Below, piece after piece: positions 55,682 through 64,000 of a DNA stretch of 64,000 bases (its first letter is position 1; every line of letters starts with the position of its first letter). This stretch comes from Nannochloropsis salina CCMP1776. Lineage: Eukaryota; Sar; Eustigmatophyceae; Eustigmatales; Monodopsidaceae. The notes under the pieces are model-generated. The model was not told where the DNA came from, ran no database searches, and saw only the letters and a program-made list of their open reading frames with translations. The stretch lies in contig SDOX01000122.1 in assembly GCA_004565275.1 (NCBI GenBank), positions 114,442 to 178,441 of the forward strand, given 5' to 3'. Made by a program: the position numbers and the translations under genes.

Positions 55682-56064
55682 TGAGGATTCGGGAGGGGGG
55701 GGAGAAAGGCGGGAAGGCAATATGGTATGGGCACGGACGAAGGTCTCGGGGGCCACGCCCCGCTTTTGTCGCTTGCCTGGGGTCGCATTACTTTAGGGAA
55801 AACGTCGCTCGATTCCCTCTCCCTTGTCTTATCACTTTCGAAGGGCCGCATTTCTTGATTTCGTCTCTGTTGTCTTATGACAGTAGGGAGGAAAGATTGC
55901 TCGAAGTCCTCCGTTCTTGCCTTCCCCTGTCTGGGAGAGCGTGCCTCCCCCCCCTTCGTCCACCGCTCATCCATCCATCACTTGCCCTTCCATGAACATT
56001 CATTTTTTTGGTACTTTTAAATGGCACACTTTCAACCCTTCCCCCTCGCCCCCTCCCTCTCTTC
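55682..56064. other. Convergent intergenic region
   Basis: 383 bases between the stops of GET4 and the retropepsin-like gene. No gene. Confidence 0.6.
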
Positions 56065-58584
56065 CTACGCCAAGAAGAGCCTTCCCCTCACCAGATCCAG
56101 GATCAGCCTCCCTCCCCTCCCTCCCTCCAGAAGGTCCAAGCCCACTATCATGGCCGGCGTCTCTAGAAGTCCCAACTGTTGCAAACCCAGCAAATCTGCC
56201 ACCGCCAACGTCACGCCCCCCCTTTCAGTAGGCACTACCACCGCCCCTCCCTCCCTCCCACCTTCGGCCTCGCCCTCGAACGCCACCTCGTCAAAGCGGG
56301 CGAGCGTGACTTCCGTAGGAGCACCATCCAGTCCCACCACGACCATGCCCGACTCCCTGGCCGGGACCGTGACTCCTATTTCCCCTTCTTTTCCCACCCC
56401 CAAGGCACGGGCTGCGGCCCAGTTCAAGACGCTTGTGAAGGCCCCAGTGTCGATGAGGCCACAGCAGGGAACGTCTTTCCGCCCGTTCACCACCACCGTC
56501 ACGCTCATCAAGGCGTTGGGACCCAGCCGGTCGCGCGCCACCCCCGTGTGCAAGCGGGCCGCTTGGGGAGGGTTCGGTGGCGGGGAAGCGGAGGGCGGCG
56601 TGGAGGTAGGCAGGGGGGAGGGGGGCCAAAAATCGAGCAATCCATCCAGCGTCGTTGCCTTCTCCCCTTCTGTTTTCTCCTCCGAATAACACCGAAGCAT
56701 GGCATGCCTCCAATCGAAGTCCACCACCGCATACGCGCCGAAGAAGGATTGGCCCAAAAAGCCGTCAAACCGGTCCTTCCCTCCCTCCCTCCCTCCCTCC
56801 AGCACTGCCACCTCCGTGGTCAACTCATAGCCTTCCCGGACACTCGACCCGCCCAGATGCATCGTCACGCTCTGCCGCCTCGCTTTCAGACCCTTCCCGG
56901 GCCCGATCCCTGCCATATCGACCGCCTGTCCTTCCGCCGGCCCTCCCTCCCGCCCTCCCTGCGCGTCGGCATACGTCTCCCAAGCTTTCTGGGACACAGC
57001 CATGCACCCTGCCGCAGTGTCCACCATCAACACCACCTCCTTCTCCGTCCCGCCCAGAACGGCCGGCACCCCGTATTGGTAAGCCTGACCGCCCGCCGGC
57101 GCCCTTTCCACCGCCTGTTCTCGCCTGATCAACGGCATATCCACCGCTGCCTGGTTGCGTTTGACGGGCAAGAGGGGTCCTCCCACGGTCAGGCATCGCT
57201 GCGACCAATCCAAGACCAATGTGTCCTGGACACTCCCCAAGACGTCGAGCCCCAGGACCATGGCCGGTACCTGCCCCAGGCCCGCGTAGGCAAAGACGGG
57301 AAGGTCAGCAATCGCCAACGGGCGGGCGGGAACGTGGACCCCGTGGGACTGCCCGAGGGAGAGACTGGTCTTGTCCGCAAAGGCCACCTCGATACCTTCC
57401 ACCGCCTGGACCTCGACCGTCCCCGCCGTTCCTGGCGAGGTTGGCTTTCGGTACCCCAACGCCTCGGCTGCTTTCCAATTCAGGATGCTGGCTTGACAGC
57501 CTAAATCCACGATGGCCGGGATGCCAGCCTCGCTCCCATCCAAATGCACATCCACGACCCAGACTTCGGGGCAGGTGCCCTCCTCGTCCTTTTCCTCCTC
57601 CTCCTCGCCTTGCCCCAACGCCTCCAATGCCATCTGGGCATTCATTTTGATCCTCAAGGGCGCGAAGTCTATTTTCCATTCCGCGCCTTCCTGCCCCTTT
57701 CCTTCTTCCTCGCTCTCCCGCCAATTGTCCAGTCCGTCCACGACCTGGGGCCCGTCCCTCCCACCCCACAGCCTCCCTTGCATGCGCCTCCAGTCGATCT
57801 CCACCGCGCCAAAGGAACGGAGGAAAGGCAGCCCCAGACAACCTCCACCCACCCCCGTCCATTCCTCGGTGACTACCGCCTTGACCGGTACCAGAAGGCC
57901 CGGAGGGGAGGACGACACTGTTATTTCGAAGGCCACACCTTCCGCCTCCATCAAAGACCCCCCCGCATCCTCCCACTCCTTGTCCTCCTTCTTTTTTTTC
58001 TTTTTCTTCTCTCCTTTTTTTCCCTTCCCGGGAGATGAAGCATCCTGCTTCCCACCGAAGCCTCCTCCTCCTCCCATCCCCCCCCCTGCACCTTTAGCCT
58101 CATTTCCGAAGCCCTTTTTTCCCGATGCCTTCGGCGATGTTCCTAAATAGGCTTCGACTACTTCTTTGGTGACCAAATTGACGGACGCGGTTGTGTCAAG
58201 GGTGAATTCAAAGGGAACGCCTCCAATTGTTGCCGGCAAGGTGAGGAGGTAATCCACGGAGGCTGGGAAAAGTGTGTCGGGAGTGGGAGGGAAATCTGCC
58301 CGATTGAATCTTATGCTTGCCACGCCCAATTCTTGAAGGGAAAAGGGTATGCCAGTACTGTCACTGGTGCTGCCGGTGCTGTATCGACAGCATCGCCTGC
58401 GCAGCGACAGACGGGGTTGAGGGGAGGTAAACGCGCCATGTGACAGAGAAATTAAGTCGAAAAGACGCGGACGGAAGTCGAGAAAAGCATCCGTCCAAGG
58501 GAATACCAAGACGAGTAGAAGGAAGCGGTAAAAATGTGGTGGTGGAGGAAAGGGTGGTGGCAATTTTGCGGATGGAAGGTGCAT
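56065..58584 (-). CDS. Four-domain retropepsin-like protein (clan AA fold), secreted or plastid
   Basis: One uninterrupted 839-residue frame. An N-terminal hydrophobic stretch (FLLLVLVFPWTDAFLDF) looks like a signal peptide with an A-F step, so ER or plastid entry is likely. Four units follow, each with an Asp-centred strand-turn like the start of a retropepsin half and a hydrophobic-hydrophobic-G-x-(D/S) closing strand: FEFTLDTTASVNLV to FLRSFGAVEIDW; AIVDLGCQASILNW to MVLGLDVLGSVQDTLVLDW; VLMVDTAAGCMAVS to FLGQSFFGAYAVVDFDW; CGLIDTGAFTSVLNW to MIVGLDLLEGG then LILDL. The D-T-G triad is canonical in the last unit and varies in the others. A lysine-rich linker interrupts unit 1. No reverse transcriptase, integrase or LTR lies nearby, so I read it as a host gene. 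Related single-domain proteins exist in plastids and cyanobacteria; function unknown. Confidence 0.72.
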   Translation of the reverse strand: MHLPSAKLPPPFPPPPHFYRFLLLVLVFPWTDAFLDFRPRLFDLISLSHGAFTSPQPRLSLRRRCCRYSTGSTSDSTGIPFSLQELGVASIRFNRADFPPTPDTLFPASVDYLLTLPATIGGVPFEFTLDTTASVNLVTKEVVEAYLGTSPKASGKKGFGNEAKGAGGGMGGGGGFGGKQDASSPGKGKKGEKKKKKKKEDKEWEDAGGSLMEAEGVAFEITVSSSPPGLLVPVKAVVTEEWTGVGGGCLGLPFLRSFGAVEIDWRRMQGRLWGGRDGPQVVDGLDNWRESEEEGKGQEGAEWKIDFAPLRIKMNAQMALEALGQGEEEEEKDEEGTCPEVWVVDVHLDGSEAGIPAIVDLGCQASILNWKAAEALGYRKPTSPGTAGTVEVQAVEGIEVAFADKTSLSLGQSHGVHVPARPLAIADLPVFAYAGLGQVPAMVLGLDVLGSVQDTLVLDWSQRCLTVGGPLLPVKRNQAAVDMPLIRREQAVERAPAGGQAYQYGVPAVLGGTEKEVVLMVDTAAGCMAVSQKAWETYADAQGGREGGPAEGQAVDMAGIGPGKGLKARRQSVTMHLGGSSVREGYELTTEVAVLEGGREGGKDRFDGFLGQSFFGAYAVVDFDWRHAMLRCYSEEKTEGEKATTLDGLLDFWPPSPLPTSTPPSASPPPNPPQAARLHTGVARDRLGPNALMSVTVVVNGRKDVPCCGLIDTGAFTSVLNWAAARALGVGKEGEIGVTVPARESGMVVVGLDGAPTEVTLARFDEVAFEGEAEGGREGGAVVVPTERGGVTLAVADLLGLQQLGLLETPAMIVGLDLLEGGRGGRLILDLVRGRLFLA

Positions 58585-59033
58585 GTAGGTCGCCCTTAAG
58601 AGTGTTCAAGTCAACGACTGTGGGGAGGGGGGAAAATGCGACGGAGGAGTGGGGTTAAAAAAATGGCATAAGTCCCTACACGCGCACATTTATTCTCGTA
58701 CGGGATGGAAATGGCGTCAGAGCATGATGTTTCATGTCGTTGTCGCCTTTCTGAGCGTAAGGGGGTAGGAGCCGCTCGTCGTCTTTTTCCTGGCTTCATT
58801 TCACGCGTTCTCTGAATCCTGACTGTCTCTCTGAGGCTTTCGTTTTGGTTGGGCCGGTCGTGACCCTGCGTGTATTGCGTCTTTGTCGTCCATCCTATTT
58901 CACGCAGCTACTATTGCAACCACTATCTATCCAGGGGCTCGTTGGAAGCACTTCGGGATAGCGACACGACCAGAAAGGAGAGGCTATATCCCGCTACACT
59001 GGGGCACTCCCCTCCTCGATAGAAGTCTTTCCA
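58585..59033. other. Divergent promoter region
   Basis: 449 bases between the starts of the minus-strand retropepsin-like gene and plus-strand TAF12. No gene seen. Confidence 0.55.
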
Positions 59034-59411
59034 ATGGCCCTTCCTCCAAATCAAACGCTGGAGAAATGGAAAGCGACGCACAATGCCACAAATAAAGTTC
59101 CCAGCACGAAACAGCGCCGACTGCAATCTTTGCTGAATGAGGTCGACCCAACGGGCTCGTTTCGGCTCGATGGGGAGACCGAAGAGATCGTTTTGTATTT
59201 GATAGAACATTTCATGACGTCGGTGGCCACGCACGCCGCGCAAATGGCGAGGCACCGTGGTTCCACTGCAATTGAGCACAGTGACGTAGCTTTCACGCTT
59301 TTGAAACAATGGAATATGGCGGTGCCTGCCGTAGGGCCTCCGCCAGGCGGAGGTAGCGGTAGTGGTGGTGGAGGAGGAGGGAAAAAAGGGATCAAGCGCA
59401 AGTCAAGGTGA
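59034..59411 (+). CDS. TAF12: TAF12, TFIID/SAGA histone-fold subunit
   Basis: A 125-residue single-exon protein. The histone fold spans residues about 27-97: RRLQSLLNEVDPTGSFRLDG (helix 1 and loop; L-x-E-V-D-P is diagnostic), EEIVLYLIEHFMTSVATHAA (long helix 2), QMARHRGSTAIEHSDVAFTL (A-x-H-R-x-S then E-x-x-D-V) and LLKQWNM (R-Q-W-N-M equivalent). TAF12 pairs with TAF4 in TFIID and ADA1 in SAGA through this H2B-like fold. The protein is the minimal core, lacking the long Q-rich N-terminus of animal and fungal forms, and ends in a glycine-rich, basic tail (GGGSGSGG, KKGIKRKSR). Confidence 0.85.
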   Translation: MALPPNQTLEKWKATHNATNKVPSTKQRRLQSLLNEVDPTGSFRLDGETEEIVLYLIEHFMTSVATHAAQMARHRGSTAIEHSDVAFTLLKQWNMAVPAVGPPPGGGSGSGGGGGGKKGIKRKSR

Positions 59412-59813
59412 CAGACAATCATTTGGAAAAGGTGTACAAAAGACACATGCACGACCACACTTGTGAGAATTGGAAGAAAAGAATGTCGATGTTCTCGGAA
59501 CCCGTGGTAGGGCTAGGGTTAGGTTTACAGAATTTTTTAATGCAAGGGCGCAAACATGCCATTCGCTTCCTCGCTTCGCACGCCCTGTACAAGGCTATGT
59601 GTCGTGATGCCAATGTTGCGCGCCGTTGTATTTTGATTTTTGCTTTCACATTCTGACACGCCCCCGCACGCGCCTGTGAGTGTCTCCTCATCCTGGCTGA
59701 ACCGTGCTTCTACCCTCTCTGCAAGAGGCAACGAATAACAACCACGCATCCCGGTCGCCAGTCTGGCTCCACGGGGGAGGGGATGCAACACAAAGGCGAG
59801 GGGTCGCATTCCA
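59412..59813. other. Convergent intergenic region
   Basis: About 400 bases between the stops of TAF12 and the MFSD12-like gene. It contains GGTAGGGCTAGGGTTAGG near 59506, too short to be telomeric. No gene. Confidence 0.6.
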
Positions 59814-62496
59814 TCATATCATCCCGTCCTCCACCACGTCCCCCCCCCCACGACTCTTGACCCGGGTATACCGGTAGGGCCCGGGACGGTCGCGGTGTGG
59901 AGCTTGTTCAAGGCCGGAAGACGACGGGGCGAGGGCGTAGCAGGCGGCGATGGCGACCAGGACGGCGGTCGGGGGGAGATAGACAAGGACTCGCCGGAGG
60001 AGGAGCCCGCAGGAAGAAGACACGGCAGTGGGAAGGGACGTGGGCGGGCAGGACGTTTGCTTCCACGCCTGGATGGATAGGATGAGGGCTGGGGGAAGAG
60101 AGGGGCGAAGAAGACGGGGAAGGTGCGTGAGGAGAGTGGGTTGGGGGCTTGGGCTTCCCACCGTCCTACCCCCCCCCTGCCCTCCCTGCCCGTTCCTTGC
60201 CGCCTCATGAGACCTCACGCCTCCACGCAGACGTTTACACCGCCTAAAAGCCCCCACGGTGGGCGATGCGTCCCTCGGCTCTCTTCTCCCGGATGCCTTC
60301 CCTCCCTCCCTCCCTCCCTCCCTCCCTCCCTCCCTCCCACTTACCTCCGTTCGTGAGTTTCTCGACAGTGGAATACGCGCCGAAGAGGAAGCCACCTGAC
60401 GATGAGGATTGCTGCGCGAGGAGCAGATCGTTGGCCATGGCGTGGGCGGTCACCATCATGATGGTCGCCCCCGCGCCCAGGATCTGAGCCCAAGGGAAGC
60501 AAAGGGCAGGGAGGGAGGGAGGGAGGGAGGGAGGGAGGGAGGGAAGGACGTGAAATAATGGACAAAGGCAATCACGATGCTCCCATGGCATCAAGAGGCT
60601 TTGCGTGGATGGAGAATGGCTGCATTCACCCTCACTGCCGCCCATCCCCCTTTCCCGTCCTCTCTTCCGCGCTGTCCCCCCCGGATCCAGGCCACCCCCC
60701 CTTCCCGCCCAAAAAAAACGACACGCACCACGCACACCGCGTACACCCATCTTGCCGAGGCGGGCGCCAAGACCTGGAAGCCGGCGGAGGCCACCACGAC
60801 GAGACTGCCTCCCGCGACGAACGACCCCGTCCTCCCCACCCGACCGTGGAGGCGGCTCAGGCCGGCCGTGGCCACCAGGCCCGCCAGGAAGAGGGTGAGA
60901 GGGACCAAAGCCAAGTCCCGGTCGTGGAGTTGGAGGGTCTGGAGGAGGTAGAACGTCAGGTAGACCTAGGCGGGGGGGGAAACCATCACGGGGAAGGGGA
61001 GGGGGAGGGCGGGAGGAGTGAGGGGAGGACAGAGGCCTGGGGGGGGGGGGGGGGGGGCGTACCTGGGTGATGCTGACGATCATGCGGCTGGAGACGTAGG
61101 TGAGGCCGGTCAGGTAGAAATTCTTGTCCACTAACCAGACGCGGACGCTCCCCAAGGTCCGAGGGCGGGAAGGCGGGGCCGAAGGAGGGGCCGAAGGCGG
61201 GGCCGAAGGAGGAAGGGGGGCCAATGTTTCGTCCGTGGAGGGGATTGTGTGGCCAGAGTCTGGGGAAGAGACACGGGAAGATGCAGGCGCGAAAGACGCC
61301 AGTTCCTGCACCTCCGCCCTTCCTTCCTCCTCCTCCCTTTCCTTCCCCTCCCGCCCCCCCTCGGCCGTTTCTCCTTCTCCCCGGCCGCCACCCCTTTGTC
61401 CTACCTCGTACATGGTCTTGTGGTGCCCCGCCACCTTCCTCACGAAGACTCCAGAGCCCACCGCCCCCACCGTCAAGACCATCCAGGCCATTGTTCGGAA
61501 CCTCCTGGGCTCAGCCTCCTCCTCCGCGCCAACCCCCCGCCCGTACCAATACCACAAAAACACCGCCAGGTTCGACCAGATCGTGGCGGCGTACCGGAGT
61601 CGGACCAGGCGGGCACGCTCGCCCTCGTCCCTGGTCAAGGCGGGGATCATGGCCAGGTGAGAGACCTGGACTGTAGCCCACCCCACATTGAAAAACGCCG
61701 CCCAGACGGCGAAGGAGACGACCCCTGCCCCGACGGCCCCGGCGAAGACACCGTGGAAGGAAAGCATGGCCAAGAACGTCCCGAGGAGATACCAGAACAT
61801 GCGGCCCTCGACGCCGTAGGCAGGGAAGGCCGCAGTGGTGTCGGAGAGGACGCCGGCCAGCGGGGTGGCGACGGCGTCGGCGAGTTGCCCGCTGAGCATG
61901 ACGAAGCCGGCGCGCACAGAGGAGAGGTGGTGGACGCGCTCCTTGCGGGGTTGGGGGTGGAGCGTTCGAAAGGAGGGCAGGGGACAGAGAGCGAGTGAGT
62001 GGCTTTTTAAAGGGAGGTGTGGGAGGGGAAGACAGCGATCAGGCCCTCCCCACGCCAGAGGGAGAGGACTCACAGTGCAGACGCGCCCCAATAGCTTCCA
62101 TCCGCCAAATACTCCCAGTCCCTGAACCCCGGTTCTCCTTTTTTTCGTACTCACCAAGTATATGAGTAGATACGAAAACCAGCACGCGGCACTGGCGTCA
62201 TTCAAGACGTGGCCCATGGCGTAGGCGCGAATGCAGGCTTCGGCCAGCGGCTTTGCCTGAGCTTCCGAGGGTTGGTGGTTTCGGGAAAGGGTCTTTGGGG
62301 GGTCCATTACGAGCTTGCTATGGGGATAGTCTGCTTTCGGAGAACATTTGTCAATGTTAAATGCTGTAGTCTGCACGCTACTTTCATCCTCTATGTCGTC
62401 CTGAAGCACCCTGCCGGTAATCGAAAAGGACATGATTCTTGGTGCTTGTGATGCTCTCTTAGTGGAAAAGCTCCTCGATAAATAGGAAAAATACAA
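59814..62496 (-). CDS. MFSD12-like major facilitator transporter
   Basis: Five exons join in phase: 62496 (or 62433)-62155, 61941-61063, 60965-60747, 60483-60345 and 60088-59814, giving 596-617 residues. Family signs: GHVLNDASAACWFSYLLIYL (H-V-L-N-D-x-C/A-A-x-x-W-F-x-Y), GFVMLSGQLADAVATPLAG (G-Q-x-A-D-A-x-A-T-P), QVSHLAMIPALTRDEGERA with an R-Y then WSNLAVFLWYW, NFYLTGLTYVSSRMIVSITQ, MMVTAHAMANDLL and FLFGAYSTVEKLTNG (F-x-Y-G-x-x-S-x-x-E-K-x-x-N-G), then LILSIQAWKQTSCPP. A long E/S/P-rich cytosolic loop sits between the halves. Human MFSD12 imports cysteine into lysosomes and melanosomes; here a vacuolar role is likely by inference. The ATG at 62433 (MSFSITGRVLQDD) may be the true start. Antisense frames are shadows. 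Confidence 0.78.
60510..60545. repeat. (GGGA)n tract in MFSD12-like intron
   Basis: About nine GGGA units upstream of exon 4, reading CCCT in the RNA as part of the polypyrimidine tract. The downstream intron carries the reverse, (CCCT)n on the plus strand at 60298-60338 and so GGGA in the RNA right after its GTAAGTGGGAGGG donor. Confidence 0.88.
61038..61057. repeat. Long G homopolymer
   Basis: About 19-20 consecutive G on the plus strand, directly after the exon 2 donor of the MFSD12-like gene (poly-C in the transcript). Length is likely variable and hard to sequence. Confidence 0.85.
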
Positions 62497-63756
62497 ATTG
62501 AAGAATTGGTTTGTCAGCAGGGTAATACTGTGCTGACGTCCCGGGTATCATCTGCTTTTGTTGTCAAGTACCGCATCGCATCCTGTCAGCCTCTCCGGAT
62601 CGGTCGGCGTGCCTGAGTGACAATAATCCGTGCGTTCCTGATGAGGTGGAAACTAAATTAGTGGATGTAAAAACCACCTAGCGCATGGAAGGTCGAAGGA
62701 TGCGCTATGCAGGTTATTTAAGGATTACTTTAGAGCAATACCCGGCATACGAAGTCTCAACGCCGGTGCTTCCGTCTCGCTGGAAAAACGAGTGGCGAAC
62801 ATGGGTCTTTTAAGCGAAACATTTTTTTTATGAAAAAAAAATTACGCTGTTTTTTAGCGCTCCCCTGGAGGTGGTCTGAATGTAAGTCCATACACGGTGT
62901 GACAGCTAAAAATCGTTCCACTACTGTATTCTGGCCACGAACAGACCAATGTGTCGATCATTAACCTCCTCCGAACAAACCGGTCGGTGCGAACGAACTT
63001 TTGTTATTTACGACTTGTCCAAAGTCCTCCGATTTGACGTGCAGCAAATTCCATGAGGAGCATCAGACATCCCATTTGTAACGTTGTATCTCGTACGCGC
63101 CGTGATGTTGTATCTCGTCTTCATCCACACCTTGAAAAGGAGTTGTCGTAATGGACGACCTTACTCGATGATGATAGTCACGATGAATAATAAGTCTCAA
63201 CTTACGCTTCATTCAATCACCTGGCCAACTTTATCTGATCTAAAATCATTAAAATGAAGCAAGTAATAGACCGAAGACCAAACCAAAGAAACCCTACCAA
63301 TTGCAAAAATATTAAATTTTACTTCAAAAGTTCTTTCTCTTTCTTTGACAAGCATCAGATCTATTTCTCTTCAGTTTTATAAGTACTTTTCTGGAACTGT
63401 GCCTTCATGTTGCGTCGCTAAGCCTTTCCACATGAAGCCTCACAGCCATTTTCAATAAAACATACTTTTTTAAAAACTACAAGGTGCACTATACGTAGCA
63501 ATCTTCCTAGTATTTCAATAGCTTTATATGCCTTCCTATCGACTTTATGCTCGTGCAGGCATGAGTACGACAGGTATGTGCGCATGTGTGTGTGGCAGTG
63601 TGCGAATGAACGTGTGAAACGGTTGCAGAAAGGGTGGTGGCGTGTGTGCGTGTGGGTGTATCTCCTCTTCCGCGTCCATGTGCGTGCTTCCTGGCCCCCG
63701 CCCAGTCTCTAGACGGGCAGCTGACATCCTCTATCTCCTTGCGCACCAAACCGAGG
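62497..63756. other. Intergenic region, AT-rich
   Basis: No gene seen. Contains A/T runs near 62821-62860 and a GT-rich stretch at 63575-63660. It lies between a minus-strand start and the 3' end of the next minus-strand gene. Confidence 0.6.
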
Positions 63757-64000
63757 TTAAAGCATCTCGATGTCCTCCTCCTCATCCTCATCCTCCCCCC
63801 CCATCGCCTTCGCTTGCCCATGCTCTACGAGTTCGTACGCCTTGGGGTTGGGTTTCCCTCCGCCCCCGCCCCCTCCATTCCCTCCCCCTCCCCCTCCCCC
63901 TCCGACCAATCCCGCCTGCATGCTCTCCGTGCCACGCCGCACACGGTCCATGGCCGCCGCCGCCGCCACCCGCGGGCTCACCCCCATCCCTCCCGCTCTT
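63757..64000 (-). CDS. C-terminal end of an unrecognised gene
   Basis: The frame enters from the right edge and ends EDEDEEEDIEML-stop at 63757. Visible sequence: RVAAAAAMDRVRRGTESMQA, a glycine run, then KPNPKAYELVEHGQAKAMGG and the acidic tail. The composition, with a low-complexity glycine linker and an acidic C-terminus, is not diagnostic. The ATG at 63987 is unlikely to be the start, because a GTGAG sequence near it may be an intron border. Partial; function unknown. Confidence 0.45.
   Translation of the reverse strand, partial: RAGGMGVSPRVAAAAAMDRVRRGTESMQAGLVGGGGGGGGNGGGGGGGKPNPKAYELVEHGQAKAMGGEDEDEEEDIEML

Noticed and set aside
56065-58584. Reading the retropepsin-like gene as an LTR-retroelement fossil
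   Set aside because: It is one long open frame with a signal peptide and four protease-like units, without capsid, reverse transcriptase, integrase or LTRs nearby.
59500-59530. TAGGG/TTAGGG-like bases suggesting a telomere repeat
   Set aside because: Only two or three imperfect units within a gene-bearing region; not an array.
60244-62496. A single 750-residue unspliced protein for the MFSD12-like gene
   Set aside because: The open frame reads through introns by chance; splicing gives a better match to the family and a different, conserved-looking C-terminus.
1-64000. tRNA, rRNA or CRISPR features
   Set aside because: No cloverleaf-compatible TTCRA arms, rRNA-like sequence or regularly spaced repeats were found by eye; a tRNA scan could still find one.

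Overview
This is a nuclear window from a eukaryote with intron-bearing genes: GT-AG introns, histone-fold and RING proteins, PP1, F-box. Several features suggest a stramenopile microalga, and a eustigmatophyte of the Nannochloropsis/Microchloropsis kind is my best guess. Introns and low-complexity coding stretches are packed with (GGGA)n/(CCCT)n tracts. Several proteins begin with a signal peptide ending in an A-F or D-A-F step, like the plastid presequences of that lineage. Genes are compact (0-6 introns) and closely spaced on both strands. The species assignment is inference; nothing here proves it.

Layout. 1-1358 (-): 5' part of a plastid-targeted(?) membrane protein running off the left edge. 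3897-~6200 (+): poly-Q hypothetical with at least five exons. 6796-7548 (-): DUF218/YdcF-like. 8453-9238 (+): LEA-like protein. 10714-11583 (+): TMEM198/DUF4203-like membrane protein. 12126-12896 (-): hypothetical. 13771-16520 (+): bZIP factor with a C-terminal membrane anchor (ATF6-like plan). 17345-~20026 (+): very acidic, low-complexity protein. 20607-~21873 (-): SIP5/DA2-type RING protein. ~23320-25130 (-): unrecognised multi-exon gene.

25214-32393 holds a near-identical direct duplication of about 3.3 kb (offset 3751 bp). Each copy carries a type II membrane glycosyltransferase (GT34-like) followed by a broken GT92-like fragment and a conserved minus-strand segment. A diverged third copy of that last segment lies at ~35150-35625.

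33217-34230 (-): double-hotdog acyl-CoA thioesterase. ~36339-38274 (+): FIT-family lipid-droplet protein. ~39228-40484 (+): F-box/LRR protein. 41006-41884 (+): METTL21-like methyltransferase. 42118-43399 (-): dual-specificity phosphatase with an MGC lipidation motif. 44300-47095 (-): NRF-6-type acyltransferase-3 protein. 47985-49914 (+): repeat protein with recurring C-T-F-x-P and R-L-Y motifs. 51183-53248 (-): PP1 catalytic subunit, seven exons, whole. 54398-55681 (+): GET4. 56065-58584 (-): protein with four tandem retropepsin-like domains. 59034-59411 (+): TAF12. 59814-62496 (-): MFSD12-like transporter, five exons. 63757-64000 (-): C-terminal end of a gene leaving the right edge.

The genes do not form one pathway. 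Themes are lipid handling (thioesterase, FIT, acyltransferase-3), ER/secretory biology (membrane bZIP, GET4, glycosyltransferases) and nuclear regulation (TAF12, F-box, RING, PP1). The strongest candidates for something undescribed are the duplicated glycosyltransferase unit, the four-domain retropepsin-like protein, the CTFxP/RLY repeat protein, and the GGGA/CCCT-structured introns.
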